Source: Streptomyces sp. NBC_01296 (GTDB taxonomy: Bacteria > Actinomycetota > Actinomycetes > Streptomycetales > Streptomycetaceae). From it: DNA of 64,000 nucleotides. The notes below the pieces were generated by a model. The model was given only the letters and a program-made list of their open reading frames with translations, was not told the DNA's origin and made no database searches. The translations under genes were made by a program, and so were the position numbers. This document shows positions 41,315 to 51,224 of this stretch, one piece after another; position 1 is the first letter of the stretch, and every line of letters starts with the position of its first letter. Location: the NCBI RefSeq assembly GCF_035984415.1, contig NZ_CP130720.1, forward strand, positions 372,001 through 436,000. Direction: 5' to 3'.

Positions 41315-42334
41315 TCAGGAGGCGGGCTGGTGGAGCCAAGGTGCGCTGGTTGCCCAGAACATCACGTCCGCGCCCAGATGCCGGCCGCCGAAGTCGACGA
41401 ACTCCTGCTTGGTGTACGGCTTGCCGGTGGTGGGGTTGGTGTACTCGAAGTCCGGTTCCTGCACTGCCATCGCCACCAACGGGAGCGACCCGCGGTTCCG
41501 TTCGAAGAAGGGGTAGGAGTTCTCCATCTGCGCCTGGCGGTTCGGCAGGACGTCCGGTCCGCCCAGACCCACGCCGTGGGCCTTGGCGAACTCGAAGGTC
41601 TTCGCCATGCGGCCGTGGTCGTTGTTCCATTCGCCGGGCCAGAAGTTCACGTACTGGATGAATTTCGTCCGCTTGAACACCTTGGCGCCGAAGGCCATGT
41701 TGTCGAGTTCGGCCCGGAAGTACGACTCGTCGGTGTAGCCGCTGCGGTCCTTGGCCACATCCACCTCGGTGGCGGTCTCAGGGAGGTTCACCCCTGCCAG
41801 ACGCCCGTCGAAGCGGTCGGCGAGCGCTTCGAGCAGGCTCTGGAAGCGGTGGCGCACCTCCGGGTTCCACTGGGCTGCGACGGCTCCGGGTTCGCCGGGC
41901 CCCAGCCCGTTCTCGTTCGTGGTGGGCGCGGCGCCGCCGGCGTACGCCGGATCCGTGAGGAGGTAGCTCGGGAGACGTGTGGGAGCGCTGAAGAAGCGGT
42001 CCTGCACCTGGACGAACAGCTTCTTGTGGCGTGCCTGGAGGTAGGCGAGAGCCTCCTCGATCTCGGAGAAGTCGTACTGGTCCTTCCGCGGTTCCAGGGC
42101 CCTCCAGGGAACGACCACCTGCACACCCGCGATGTCGGGCCGGTCGATCAAGGGCTTGACCTCCGTGTCGAAGTCCCCGATCGAGGAGTAGAGGTACTGG
42201 GCCGGTGCGGCTGCGGGCCGGTACGCATGCCCGGAGCCGGTGGGAGCCGCCGCGGCCGCCGGCGCGAGGCCGGTGTGTACGAGTGCCGAGGCAAGAAGAA
42301 CGCCGAGCGCGGCGGACAGTCGTGAGGTCGTCAT
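41315..42334 (-). CDS. secreted TIM-barrel protein, glycoside-hydrolase-like
   Basis: 339 aa, ATG 42334. Signal peptide RLSAALGVLLASALVHTGLA. The mature part has the alternating pattern of a TIM barrel: IAGVQVVVPWRALEPRKDQY, FSEIEEALAYLQARHKKLFV, GVNLPETATEV (a glutamate at the end of a strand, as in GH-A hydrolases), AHGVGLGGPDVLPNRQAQME, GADVMFWATSAPW. An extracellular sugar-acting enzyme is likely. The GH family number and substrate cannot be assigned by eye. Confidence 0.8.
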   Translation of the reverse strand: MTTSRLSAALGVLLASALVHTGLAPAAAAAPTGSGHAYRPAAAPAQYLYSSIGDFDTEVKPLIDRPDIAGVQVVVPWRALEPRKDQYDFSEIEEALAYLQARHKKLFVQVQDRFFSAPTRLPSYLLTDPAYAGGAAPTTNENGLGPGEPGAVAAQWNPEVRHRFQSLLEALADRFDGRLAGVNLPETATEVDVAKDRSGYTDESYFRAELDNMAFGAKVFKRTKFIQYVNFWPGEWNNDHGRMAKTFEFAKAHGVGLGGPDVLPNRQAQMENSYPFFERNRGSLPLVAMAVQEPDFEYTNPTTGKPYTKQEFVDFGGRHLGADVMFWATSAPWLHQPAS

Positions 42335-42509
42335 GAGCGGCGACGATAGGGAGCGCTCCTAAGAAGATCATAAGAGTGCCGGCTTTGCTGCGATCGCGTC
42401 GGCCGTGGCGGCCGTGGCGGCCGTGGCCATCCTCCGCCCCGTTTCGCACACGCACTCGTCGACGGCGGGGCGGACGCCGTCCACCGGCACTCCTCGCACC
42501 ATCCGCGCC

Positions 42510-42861
42510 CGATCGAGGTGTACCGGGGCATCCGGTCCTGTCCGGCTGCGGCGACCTGATCGACGACCACGGCATCGGCGGTCACGAGCCATGCAGGGAC
42601 GACCTGCGACTGCTGTACTTCGTCTCGCTGGAGCCGGACACCGGCCGGCTCGACCACGCCCGCCTCGTCCCCCTGCAGATCCACCGGATGCGCCTGCGGC
42701 ACGCCTCGGCCAAGGACGCCGAGTGGCTCCACGAGGTTCTCGCCCGCACCAGCCGCACCTTCGGCACTTGCATCGCCCTCGGCCCGAAGGGGACCCTCAC
42801 GGTGCACGCGCCGCAACGAGGTGCACTCGGACGCACTCACCGCGATCCGGTCACCTCGTGA
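42510..42861 (+). pseudogene. CapA/PgsA-type metallophosphoesterase, C-terminal stub
   Basis: GCGDLIDDHGIGGHEPCRDD, LRLLYFVSLEPDTGRLDHAR, VPLQIHRMRLRHASAKDAEW and LARTSRTFGTCIALGPKG match the last 110 residues of poly-gamma-glutamate capsule synthesis (CapA-like) proteins. The catalytic part is missing. The preceding RGVEVYRG-type segment is out of frame. Confidence 0.7.
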
Positions 42862-43027
42862 CCGAGCGCAGACGCCCGGCGCCCGGCGCCCGAACCCGGC
42901 CATCGCCTCGACGGCAGCCGGGTTCACGACGTCGGCCGGCCCGCTGCTCAAGCCGCCGGGTTCTCCGGCACTTCCCCGCTGCCACCGCCGGCCGGTTCCG
43001 GGTGCCGCTTCCCTCAGCGGCTCGTGC

Positions 43028-43681
43028 TCAGGTGTTCACCTCCTGCCGGTCGTCGGAGTTCTCGAAGAGCCATTCGATGGTTCCGTACAGATCCAGCAGG
43101 ACGTCCGCACGCTCCTCCACGAGGAGCGCCAAGATCCTCCACTCCCGCTGCGTCCGCCGATCCGTGCCGGCGGCTGCGCCTTCGCACTGGAGCCGGATGC
43201 CCTTGAGGCGCTCCTGGTGCGTACTGAGGCTCTGCAGGACGGTATCCCGGTGCATCGCGGTCTGGCTCGCGAAATCCCCTGCCAGGCCTCCGAGATAGGA
43301 GCTGTAGTAGTGCAGGCTGTTGGCGACGCGCCGGCTGCGGACGGCGCCGAACTCGGCCGGTCCGACGGCGTGAAACCTCTCTCGCACCATGATGACCTGA
43401 CTCTTCTCGTAACGCAGGGTCGCGACCAGCCGCTCCACCGCGTTGCCTCCACCGGCTGTGTCCGAACGGCTCGCGGGTTCCGCCCGGACTTCCACGGGCT
43501 CGCCGCCAACCGGGGTCGCCTCCGTCTGCCGGACGGGCCCCCTCAGCGACCGGAGGTTCGTCAGTCCGGCGTCGACGTCGAGGGCGTCGCCGATCACGTT
43601 GCGCAACGTGCCCGCGTGCGCGAAGAGAAGCGCATCGAGGAGGTCGTCCGCCGCATCGTGGTCATCCCACTGATCACTCAT
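43028..43681 (-). CDS. hypothetical protein of a sigma-factor operon, 217 aa
   Basis: ATG 43681 overlaps the sigma-factor stop by eight bases and has GGGAGG upstream. Begins MSDQWDDHDAADDLLDALLF, acidic, then a linker and a helical bundle (NAVERLVATLRYEKSQVIMV, HYYSSYLGGLAGDFASQTAM, LLVEERADVLLDLYGTIEWL). No membrane segment. Translational coupling to the sigma factor suggests it regulates or is produced with it, but it lacks an anti-sigma zinc motif. Not recognised. Confidence 0.8.
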   Translation of the reverse strand: MSDQWDDHDAADDLLDALLFAHAGTLRNVIGDALDVDAGLTNLRSLRGPVRQTEATPVGGEPVEVRAEPASRSDTAGGGNAVERLVATLRYEKSQVIMVRERFHAVGPAEFGAVRSRRVANSLHYYSSYLGGLAGDFASQTAMHRDTVLQSLSTHQERLKGIRLQCEGAAAGTDRRTQREWRILALLVEERADVLLDLYGTIEWLFENSDDRQEVNT

Positions 43682-44246
43682 CCGAGGCACCTCCCTCGTT
43701 ACGGCCCGCTTCCGCGGCGAACAGCAGGGCCTTCAGCCTCGCCCTTCCGCGTTTGACATTCGTGCGCAGGGCCTCTTCGGTCTTCCCCGTGAACTCGGCG
43801 ATCTCCGAGTACTCGAACTCGTCCAGCAGCCATGCCAGGACCTCCCGCTGCGCCGGCGAGAGCAGCTGGACGGCGCGCACGATGCGACGCTGGGCCTCGG
43901 TCAGCATCACCTCGCCGATGGGGCACGTTCCCCCGGGCCGGTCGGGCAGCGGATCCGTGGGCGACTCCCGGTGATGGGCCTGGCGGAGGTAGTTCGTCCA
44001 TGCCACCTTCCTGAGGTAGGCCGCCGGATACTCGATCGTCCGCCATCGGTCCGGAAGAAGCGCAATGAACGCCTCGTGCGCCGCATCGGCGGCCTCGTAG
44101 GGCGTGGCCCCCCGATAGATCAAGTGAACGGTCACGGCACGCATCTCCTCGACGTACAGGGCATCGAAGTCGTCCCGTGGTATCGCATCGAGGCCCTTGC
44201 CCTTCTGGCGTCCGGCCGTCGTGGCGGTCACCGGCAGCTCGGTCAC
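43674..44246 (-). CDS. ECF-type RNA polymerase sigma factor
   Basis: 190 aa from GTG 44246. A much longer open frame upstream is rejected because the small gene at 44243 occupies it. Region 2: FDALYVEEMRAVTVHLIYRG, DAAHEAFIALLPDRWRTIEY, PAAYLRKVAWTNYLRQA. Region 4: RIVRAVQLLSPAQREVLAWL, YSEIAEFTGKTEEALRTNVK, RGRARLKALLFA. It directs RNA polymerase to an unknown regulon. It overlaps both neighbours (GTGA at its start, eight bases at its end), so all three are translated together. Confidence 0.9.
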   Translation of the reverse strand: MTELPVTATTAGRQKGKGLDAIPRDDFDALYVEEMRAVTVHLIYRGATPYEAADAAHEAFIALLPDRWRTIEYPAAYLRKVAWTNYLRQAHHRESPTDPLPDRPGGTCPIGEVMLTEAQRRIVRAVQLLSPAQREVLAWLLDEFEYSEIAEFTGKTEEALRTNVKRGRARLKALLFAAEAGRNEGGASDE

Positions 44247-44482
44247 GTCAGTTCGCTCCGCTCCGGCCGACCTTGTCCGCCCACCACGATCTCGACCTCC
44301 CGGTCGCCGTCCTTTTCCACCAGGCGGCTCCCCGGCGGCAGCGAACGCACCCGCTCCGAGAGCCCGTTCTGGGCCAGCTCGGCCTTCCGGATGTCCGACC
44401 GTGCCTTGATCCAGGGGTAGAGCAGTCTCACCGAGTACCCGAGCACCAGGGTCACTGCCGACACGATCAGGGCAGGATCCAT
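44243..44482 (-). CDS. small membrane protein of the sigma-factor operon, 79 aa
   Basis: ATG 44482 with GGAGGAGTA upstream, the best ribosome binding site of the operon. One N-terminal transmembrane helix (ALIVSAVTLVLGYSVRLLYP) and a cytoplasmic charged tail (IKARSDIRKAELAQNGLSER, EKDGDREVEIVVGG). First gene of the operon. A membrane-bound modulator of the sigma factor is a reasonable guess, without motif support. Confidence 0.75.
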   Translation of the reverse strand: MDPALIVSAVTLVLGYSVRLLYPWIKARSDIRKAELAQNGLSERVRSLPPGSRLVEKDGDREVEIVVGGQGRPERSELT

Positions 44483-44696
44483 CTGCTGTACTCCTCCACG
44501 ATGGCGGTGCTGAAGTGCCCGCGTCCGGCAGATAAAGCAGGAAGCGGGCCCGCGTGTGACAACACCTGGTCAGGGGGGTACGCAGAGCCCTCAGCACCCC
44601 AAGGGGGACGGCCGCACCGGGAGACCCCATACTCGGTGATCGGTACCGGGCCATCGAGCGGATGGGCCGGGCGTGTTCGAAAGGTTGCCGGGGGAT

Positions 44697-46679
44697 ATGA
44701 CAGACGTGAACGATCTGGCCGTGCCGGAGATGGTGGAGAGTCCCGCCCTGCCGGCGCCGCCCACCGGCAGTCTGGCGCAATGGCTGCTGCGCCACCGCGT
44801 ACAGCCGGTCGGTCCTGCCGCGGGCGCGGGGCACGGCGAGCCCCATGCCTGGTGGAAGGTGATGTGCCTGACCGGGGTGGACTACTTCTCCAGCCTCGCT
44901 TACGTCCCGGCGATCGCCGCGCTCGCGGCGGGAGCGGTCTCGCCGCTGGCCACACTGCTGATCGTGGCTCTGACCCTGCTGGGCATGCTGCCGATGTACC
45001 GCAGGGTCGCCCGCGAAAGCCCGCACGGGGCCGGGTCGGTCGCGATGCTCGAGGATCTCCTGCCGTTCTGGCGGGGCAAGCTGTTCGTCCTGGTGCTGCT
45101 CGGCTTCGTGGCCACCTCGTGGATCATCACGATCACCCTGTCCGCGGCGGACGCTTCCGTCCACGTGGTGGAGAACCCGTTCTTCCCGCAGGCCCTGCAC
45201 GGCCATGAGGTCGCCATCACGGTGGGTCTCCTGCTGCTGCTCGGCGGAGTGTTCCTGCTCGGGTTCAGCGAGGCGGTCAGCGTCGCGATCCCCCTGGTCG
45301 CCGTTTTCCTGCTGCTCAACGCGGTGACCATCGCCGTCGGCGCCGTCGACGTCTTCACCACACCCGGCGCCTGGTCTTCATGGACCGACGCCCTCATGGA
45401 CGGGGGAGGCGGGCTCGGCGACCTGGCCGGACCGGCACTTCTGGCGTTCCCGCTGCTGGTCCTGGGTCTGTCAGGCTTCGAGACCGGAGTGAGCATGATG
45501 CCGCTCATCGCCGCCGACGGCGAGGACCCCGAGCAGCGGCTGCAGTCCCGGATCCGCAACTCCCGCAAGCTCTTGACCACCGCGGCCGCCGTCATGAGCG
45601 TCTATCTGCTCGCAGCGAGTTTCGTCACCACGCTCCTCATTCCGCACGAGGCGTTCGAGCCGGGCGGCGCGGCCAACGGCCGCGCCCTGGCCTATCTGGC
45701 CCACGAACACGTGGGAGAGGCCTTCGGCACCGTCTACGACATCAGCACCATCCTGATCCTGTGGTTCGCTGGTGCCTCCGCGATGGCGGGACTGGTCAAC
45801 ATCGTTCCGCGCTACCTGCCGGACTACGGCATGGCCCCGGAGTGGGGCCGTGCCGTACGTCCTGTCGTGCTGGTCTACACGGCCCTCTGCGTCGGCATCA
45901 CCTTCGCCTTCGACGCCGATGTGAACGCCCAGGCCGGCGCGTACGCGACCGGCATCCTGGCCATGATGGTCTCCGGCTCGTTCGCCGTCACGGTCTCGGC
46001 CCTGCGGCGCCGCCAACGCGCGACCACCGCGGGCTTCGCCGTGCTCACCGCGGTGCTGCTCTACGCGCTGGTGGCCAACATCATCGACAAGCCCGACGGC
46101 ATCACCATCTCCGGTCTCTTCATCGCCGGAATCATCGCCGTCTCGCTGATCTCCAGGGTTTCACGCACCACCGAACTGCGCGCCGACCGCATCGTCTTCG
46201 ATCCGGCCGCCAGGCAGTTCATCACCGACACCCTCGCCCACGACAACGCGATCAACATCATCGCCAACCGTCGGCAGACGGGCGACGGCAGCGAGTACGC
46301 CGACAAGGAACGCGAACAGCGCGGCAACAACCCGGTACCCGGTCCGGCCGATGTGATGTTCGTGGAGATCGACGTCGTCGACCCCTCGGACTTCAGCGAA
46401 ACCCTCAGGGTCCACGGAGTCGAGGTCGACGGGTACCGGATCCTGCGCGCCGAAGCCCCGGCAGCGCCGAACGCCATCGCCGCGATCCTCCTCGCCCTGC
46501 GCGACACGACGGGCGTGCAGCCGCACTGCTACTTCGCCTGGGCCGAAGGCAGCCCCTTGACCCACATGTTCCGCTACTTCCTCCTCGGCCGGGGCGACAC
46601 CGCTCCCGTGACCCGCGAGATCATCCGCAAGAACGAACCCGACCCGGCCCGCCGCCCCGGCATCCACGTCGGAGGCTGA
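44697..46679 (+). CDS. APC-superfamily permease with cytoplasmic C-terminal domain
   Basis: 660 aa from ATG 44697. About 12 helices fill residues 55-480 ([20 protein letters not shown] near the first re-entrant helix, [40 protein letters not shown]). The last 170 residues are soluble ([20 protein letters not shown] to the end), with [20 protein letters not shown]. This size and tail resemble APC-type amino-acid or K+ (KimA-like) transporters. Substrate open. Divergent from the sigma operon, with a strong terminator at 46741. Confidence 0.85.
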   Translation: MTDVNDLAVPEMVESPALPAPPTGSLAQWLLRHRVQPVGPAAGAGHGEPHAWWKVMCLTGVDYFSSLAYVPAIAALAAGAVSPLATLLIVALTLLGMLPMYRRVARESPHGAGSVAMLEDLLPFWRGKLFVLVLLGFVATSWIITITLSAADASVHVVENPFFPQALHGHEVAITVGLLLLLGGVFLLGFSEAVSVAIPLVAVFLLLNAVTIAVGAVDVFTTPGAWSSWTDALMDGGGGLGDLAGPALLAFPLLVLGLSGFETGVSMMPLIAADGEDPEQRLQSRIRNSRKLLTTAAAVMSVYLLAASFVTTLLIPHEAFEPGGAANGRALAYLAHEHVGEAFGTVYDISTILILWFAGASAMAGLVNIVPRYLPDYGMAPEWGRAVRPVVLVYTALCVGITFAFDADVNAQAGAYATGILAMMVSGSFAVTVSALRRRQRATTAGFAVLTAVLLYALVANIIDKPDGITISGLFIAGIIAVSLISRVSRTTELRADRIVFDPAARQFITDTLAHDNAINIIANRRQTGDGSEYADKEREQRGNNPVPGPADVMFVEIDVVDPSDFSETLRVHGVEVDGYRILRAEAPAAPNAIAAILLALRDTTGVQPHCYFAWAEGSPLTHMFRYFLLGRGDTAPVTREIIRKNEPDPARRPGIHVGG

Positions 46680-46740
46680 CCCCTCAACAGGCCTGAGCAG
46701 CAGCCTCACGACAGTCGGTGCGGCTGCAGTGCAGTCGCCC

Positions 46741-46784
46741 GGTGGCCGACGTGCTCGCCATCCTCGGCGAGCACGTCGGCCACC
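46741..46784 (+). terminator. terminator of the APC permease gene
   Basis: Perfect 19-bp stem (46741-46759 with 46766-46784), six-base loop, 61 bases after the stop. Confidence 0.9.
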
Positions 46785-46867
46785 GCGATGGAAGGCCCGA
46801 CCATCACGCCAAACACTGCTGAGTAACCACGCCATCTACCGCTGAAAGTCACACGCCTGCCTGCCGA

Positions 46868-47480
46868 GTGCGTGACCCTGGGGAAGACCTCCGGACGCGG
46901 CATCTGGCGCGACACGCTCGACTTCGTCGACCCGTTCCGCACCGGCGCCGGCGGCTTGTTCTGGGAAATCGACAGGCTGACCGAACTCTGCGGGATTCTG
47001 CGCCAGGACGCTCCCCACACGACGCTGCCCGCGCTCTGGCCCGAGCCTGGTGGCTTCCTGCCGTTCGCCGTGACGATGGAGCGTCGACACCGTCGGTTGG
47101 TGGACGGTCGGCGAGCCGGACCACTGGCCGCTCGGCGTGCTGAACCGGGAACCCGACCGCATCCATCCGCCCCGGCACGCGACACTCGTACACCTCGGCT
47201 GGGGTCGGCAAGGCGAAGTACCACAAGCGCGGAGGGGTGGACGACCCGTACGTGACCCTCGACGTCTACCCCCTTCCCCGCGACGAGAGCCGAACATGGA
47301 GCGTCCTTCTCCATAAGGGCACCGACCTGGACCCCAGGACGGACCACGACACCGTCACCGACTTGGTCTTCAACCAGAGCAGCGACGGCGACCCCGGCGC
47401 CCTCAGCCCGCACGAGACGTTTGACTGGCCCCTGATCGAGGCCGAGCGAAGCCATCAAGCACGCGCAGGGCCCGGGCTCA
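46868..47480 (+). pseudogene. SMI1/KNR4 (SUKH)-like gene, frameshifted
   Basis: TLDFVDPFRTGAGGLFWEID and LWPEPGGFLPFAVT are in one frame, then VGWWTVGEPDHWPLGVLNRE with LVHLGWGRQGEV in another. W-P-L-G-V-L-N-R-E and the E-P-G-G-x-L-P-F line are typical of SUKH-superfamily proteins, often immunity factors. A third block (DDPYVTLDVYPLPRDESRTW) may belong to it or to another gene. At least two shifts. Confidence 0.5.
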
Positions 47481-47638
47481 CGGCATTCGGTGGGACCCCG
47501 GAACAGGAGAGGTCAGCTGCCCCGCCAGCGTGCACGCCGATCAGGCAACAGCCATCTGGGACCAGGCCTGGACTGACATGGACGGCTTGGTGCTCGACCT
47601 CATCTACTCACACCCGGTAAAGATCCGCCGGACAGGGC

Positions 47639-48535
47639 CTAACCGAGTGCCGGCGGGTGCTCGGCTGGACGGCGGCCCCAGGCCGAGATCAGCGGCGCGA
47701 GTGTCAGGTCGAGTTTGCCGGCGTGGATGGCGTCCAGGTGCGCGTCGATCTCGGCGTCGTCGGCCAGGCCGGCCGCGAGCAGTTCGCCGCGCACATGCCG
47801 GATGGTCGCCGCCTCCAGCCGGTCGCAGGCCAGCCCGCCGAATGGAAAAGCTCCCCCCGCGGCGACATCCACCAAGCCGGCCTCACGCAAGGCCCGCGGC
47901 AGTGTCCGGCCGTAGCGCAGGTCCGCGCCGCGGCGCGTCAGCAGCTCCCGGACCGCATCGCGCAGCCGGTTGGCCCGCCGCTGCGCAGGGCCGCTGTCGT
48001 CCAGGCATGCGAGCGGCTGCAGAGCGGTATCGGCGTCCTCGACCAGCAGCCAGCCGCCGGGCCGTAGCGCTGCCGCCATCGTGGCCAACGCCCGAGCCCG
48101 GTCGGGTACATGGACCAGCACGAGCCGGGCGTGCACCAGATCGAACGTCCCCGGCTCCGGGGGCGGATCAGCGGCGACGTCGTGCCGGCGCACCTCGTAC
48201 CCGTCGTCTGTCTTCAGCCACGACGGGTCGATGTCCGTGGCCAGCACGTGCCCGGTCGGACCGACGGCCGCCGCGAGCGCCTCCGGGATACTGGGGCCAC
48301 CGGCCCCCACTGCCCAGCAGCGCGAGCCGGCCCTGACCCCCAGTCGATCGAAGTGCCCGCGCGTCACACCGTCGAACAGCTCGGCCAGCCACACGAATCG
48401 CTCGCCCGCCTCGGCGCGCGCGTTGTCCAGCAGGTACCCGCGGGCGGGAGCGGACTCTCCGCCGAGCGCGGTGGTCCCGTCTTTCGGATCCGGTCGGCCA
48501 CGGACGTGCGGCGGGCGGGGCGAGGAGGTCACCAC
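47639..48535 (-). CDS. SAM-dependent methyltransferase
   Basis: About 298 aa. GTG 48535 is taken because GGGGAGG lies 11 bases upstream, while GTG 48547 touches that site. Class I Rossmann features: RCWAVGAGGPSIPEALAAAV (motif I, with A-V-G-A-G for the usual D-x-G-x-G), GHVLATDIDPSWL (acidic ribose ligand), FDLVHARLVLVHVPDRARAL and LRPGGWLLVEDADT. Similar Streptomyces proteins act on small molecules. Substrate unknown. Single gene. Confidence 0.85.
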   Translation of the reverse strand: MVTSSPRPPHVRGRPDPKDGTTALGGESAPARGYLLDNARAEAGERFVWLAELFDGVTRGHFDRLGVRAGSRCWAVGAGGPSIPEALAAAVGPTGHVLATDIDPSWLKTDDGYEVRRHDVAADPPPEPGTFDLVHARLVLVHVPDRARALATMAAALRPGGWLLVEDADTALQPLACLDDSGPAQRRANRLRDAVRELLTRRGADLRYGRTLPRALREAGLVDVAAGGAFPFGGLACDRLEAATIRHVRGELLAAGLADDAEIDAHLDAIHAGKLDLTLAPLISAWGRRPAEHPPALG

Positions 48536-48547
48536 TACAGGGTCCAC

Positions 48548-48899
48548 CTCCCCAGGCGACCAGCGCCACGACGACGGGAGAGAGACATCTCACACAGTCG
48601 GCGAACCCCGCACGTCCTACAGCACGGTTCTGCACCGTGACGCATCGTCACGCACCGGAAGGGGTACATGCACTCGGCCCCCACAGCCAGCGCACCAGGC
48701 GCGGGGCAGCGCGCGGGTCGGATTGTCGGCCGCGGCCGGTTCGACCTCGTACCGGCCGCCTTCGCCGACAGGCGCAGTGCTTTCGAGCACCTTCGCCGCA
48801 TCCGGCACTCGACCCATGGCCCGCGGATCCTGCGCTCAGGTGGAAAGGTGCGATGAGGCACCCGCATCACGGTTCAGCGAGGTCCGCCCTGAGGCTTCT
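48548..48899. other. intergenic, no supported gene
   Basis: A minus-strand stretch (AAKVLESTAPVGEGGRYEVE) has coding-like composition but no clear start or family. Otherwise nothing was recognised. Confidence 0.3.
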
Positions 48900-49844
48900 C
48901 TACGAGTCGCTCCACCGGATCGGGTGACCGGATGGATCCGTGGTGAGCCAGGAACCGTCTCCAAGGGGCCCGATGTCGTAGGGATTCTCCCCGTGCGCGT
49001 CGAACGCAGCCTGGACCTGGCCGGAGCGCACGTCGACACGGTAGTGGCGGAACCACTCCTGCTCGTCCTCGGTTTCGCCGGTGAGGGTGACGATGGCGAT
49101 GTCCGGGGTCAGGTAGCCGCCGCTCCATTCCACGTAGATCTGGTCCGGGTCATGCCCGAAGGTGTCGACGGAGAGGGTCAACGCCACCTCGCCGTCCGGG
49201 TAGGAGTGGATGGCCATGTCCGCTTGGTCGTGATCGACAGTCATGAAGTGACGTCCATCGGGCGACATGTCGATGAGGCACCTGTCGCTCCAGGGATAGC
49301 AGTAGAGATCCATCCGGCCATCGGCCAGCGACGCGCGGTAGATGACCGAGCCGTCCTGTCCCTCGCCCACGTCGAGGAGGACCTGGTCGCTCGCCTGGTG
49401 CAAGAGGTGCTGGCCGCCGTGCCCGACGGTTTCCAGATCCGCCCGCGCGACGTCCGCTCCGGTGCCGGCGTCCAGGACGACCCACTGGTCGGAGCGGTCG
49501 CGGCCGGCCATGGCATCGGGCCGGTAGACCCAGACCACGAGTCCGTCCAGCGACAGCACGCAGCAGGGCCGGTGTCCGAACTGCTGGTCTGACTGCGGCT
49601 TGAACTCCGACCGCCAGACCTCGGCCCCGTCCGCTGTCACGCACACGGCCGCGTTCAGGGTCGTGTAGTAGACGCGTTGAAGATCAGCTCGAACGGCGTG
49701 GTCGACGACGACGTCCTCGGCGGACGGCCGGCACACCATTGCGGGCGACAGCACACCCCGGACGTCGGCAGCCAGGTCATAGGCGCAGATGCTTCCGTCG
49801 ACGAGCCGCGTGATGACCTGGAGGGGTCGAGTGGGTTGAGCCAT
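48900..49844 (-). CDS. beta-propeller-like hypothetical protein, 314 aa
   Basis: ATG 49844, inside a longer open frame whose extra N-terminus is not coding-like. Repeated strand sets with D-G or S-x-D-G turns (VTADGAEVWRSEF, VLSLDGLVVWVYRP, YRASLADGRMDLYCY, IDMSPDGRHFMTVD, FRHYRVDVRSGQVQAAFD) suggest six to seven propeller blades. No signal peptide, so cytoplasmic. No enzyme motif. Family unnamed. Confidence 0.8.
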   Translation of the reverse strand: MAQPTRPLQVITRLVDGSICAYDLAADVRGVLSPAMVCRPSAEDVVVDHAVRADLQRVYYTTLNAAVCVTADGAEVWRSEFKPQSDQQFGHRPCCVLSLDGLVVWVYRPDAMAGRDRSDQWVVLDAGTGADVARADLETVGHGGQHLLHQASDQVLLDVGEGQDGSVIYRASLADGRMDLYCYPWSDRCLIDMSPDGRHFMTVDHDQADMAIHSYPDGEVALTLSVDTFGHDPDQIYVEWSGGYLTPDIAIVTLTGETEDEQEWFRHYRVDVRSGQVQAAFDAHGENPYDIGPLGDGSWLTTDPSGHPIRWSDS

Positions 49845-50002
49845 GTTCAGGAGGTTAGACCCCAGCGGATCTGCAAAAAACCAAGGTTTCGTGTTGGCCG
49901 GGGAGCCAGCCGCCGCGGCCCCAGCGCTCGAGCGGCGAGCATCCGGGTTTTGCGTTCGGGGACTGACGGTTGAACGTTTCGCCAATCGGCTCGGTCGGGC
50001 GG

Positions 50003-50458
50003 TCAGGTGGTCAGCGCCGCAAGCTCCGCGTTGGCGCGCTCGGTGACCAGGGCCAGGACTCGGCCGGCGGCGGCCAGGTCCGCGGCGGGTATCCCGCCCC
50101 AGACGCGGGCGCTGACGGGGGCGGTCTCCGCGCCGATGGCGGCGATCAGCTCGCGCCCCCCGTCCGTGGGGCGAAGGTGCGCGCCGTCCGCTACGAGCAG
50201 CTGCTTGGCCAGCAGCTCGTCGAGAGTGGCGCGGATGTCGGCCGGATCGGCCTTGAGGGAGCCCTGGACCTGGGTGACCAGATCGTCCGGCGTCTGCGGG
50301 GCGTCGGCGATGAGGGCGGCGCGCAGGGCGACCTGCTGCTGGAACGAGATGCCGTGCCGGGCCAGGACGTGCTCCAGGACGCCGCGGGCCGCGTAGTGGG
50401 CCAGGGCGAGGGCGCGGGGGTCGGCGACGGGTTCGGTGGTGGATGCAGTGGTGGTCAT
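50003..50458 (-). CDS. winged-helix-like protein paired with MarR, 151 aa
   Basis: ATG 50458 overlaps the MarR stop by four bases (ATGA). Helical N-terminus (AHYAARGVLEHVLARHGISF, QQQVALRAALIADAPQTPDD) resembling the MarR dimer helix and first HTH helix, then a probable wing (LLAKQLLVADGAHLRPTDGG). It may form a complex with, or have diverged from, the MarR protein encoded just upstream. No other target gene is in the operon. Confidence 0.8.
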   Translation of the reverse strand: MTTTASTTEPVADPRALALAHYAARGVLEHVLARHGISFQQQVALRAALIADAPQTPDDLVTQVQGSLKADPADIRATLDELLAKQLLVADGAHLRPTDGGRELIAAIGAETAPVSARVWGGIPAADLAAAGRVLALVTERANAELAALTT

Positions 50459-50949
50459 GGTGTTGTCCCCTGAGTGCTCTCGTCGTTCGGCACGGATGGA
50501 TGGAGAGGTGCGTCGAGCAGGGTCGTCAGCTCGTCGGTGAACGCGTGCGTCCGCGGGGCGTCCAGGCCGCCGAGCGGCTCCAGCAACTGCTCAAGCAGTT
50601 CCTGGACCACCGCGATGGCCTGCCGCGTGACGGCCTGGCCCTGGTCGGTGAGGGCGAGCCGTATGGCGCGCGGATCGCGGAGATCGCGGGTGCGCTCGAC
50701 CAGACCGGCCGACTCCAGAGCGCGCGCCAGCTTCGAGATGTACAGCGCCTCCAGACCGGTGTGGTCGGCGAGTTGGCGCTGATTGGGCCGCTCACCGGCG
50801 CTCTGCATGCCGTACAGCGACGCGACCACTGAGTACTGCGCGTGAGTGAGACCCAGCGGGGCCATCGCGCGATCGACCGCGACGCGCCACTTGTTGGCGA
50901 GCCGCCATACCAGGAAGCCGGGCGTGGGGCCCGGTGACACCTTGCTCAT
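50455..50949 (-). CDS. MarR-family transcriptional regulator
   Basis: 164 aa, ATG 50949. MarR fold: FLVWRLANKWRVAVDRAMAP, LTHAQYSVVASLYGMQSAGE, RQLADHTGLEALYISKLARA, LVERTRDLRDPRAIRLALTD (wing with D-x-R), then the C-terminal dimer helix. A perfect palindrome lies 14 bases upstream of the start, so autorepression is likely. It is translationally coupled with the 151-aa protein. Confidence 0.93.
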   Translation of the reverse strand: MSKVSPGPTPGFLVWRLANKWRVAVDRAMAPLGLTHAQYSVVASLYGMQSAGERPNQRQLADHTGLEALYISKLARALESAGLVERTRDLRDPRAIRLALTDQGQAVTRQAIAVVQELLEQLLEPLGGLDAPRTHAFTDELTTLLDAPLHPSVPNDESTQGTTP

Positions 50950-50962
50950 ATCAAATAGAGTA

Positions 50963-50981
50963 CATGGATATTATATCCATG
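50963..50981. promoter_or_regulatory. perfect 19-bp palindrome, probable MarR operator
   Basis: CATGGATAT-T-ATATCCATG with nine-base arms, in an AT-rich patch right before the marR start. Size and position are typical of MarR sites. Confidence 0.8.
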
Positions 50982-51224
50982 GCTACTATTTCAGCGGCTG
51001 GGCGACTGCAGCCGGTCGGCGTTCCACCCCCGGGCCGCCCAAGAGGGGCGCGCACCGGTCCGCAGTCCGGACATCATCCCGCTGCGGACCGCTCTTCGCC
51101 CCGAGGCAGTGCTGTCCGTGAGCGTGAACAACGGCGGCCATGGCCAGGCCTCGGCCGTGCCAGTCCTTGCGGCCCATGTACGGGATCTTGAGGCCACGGG
51201 CAGCCCATGGCAGGCTCGTGCCGC

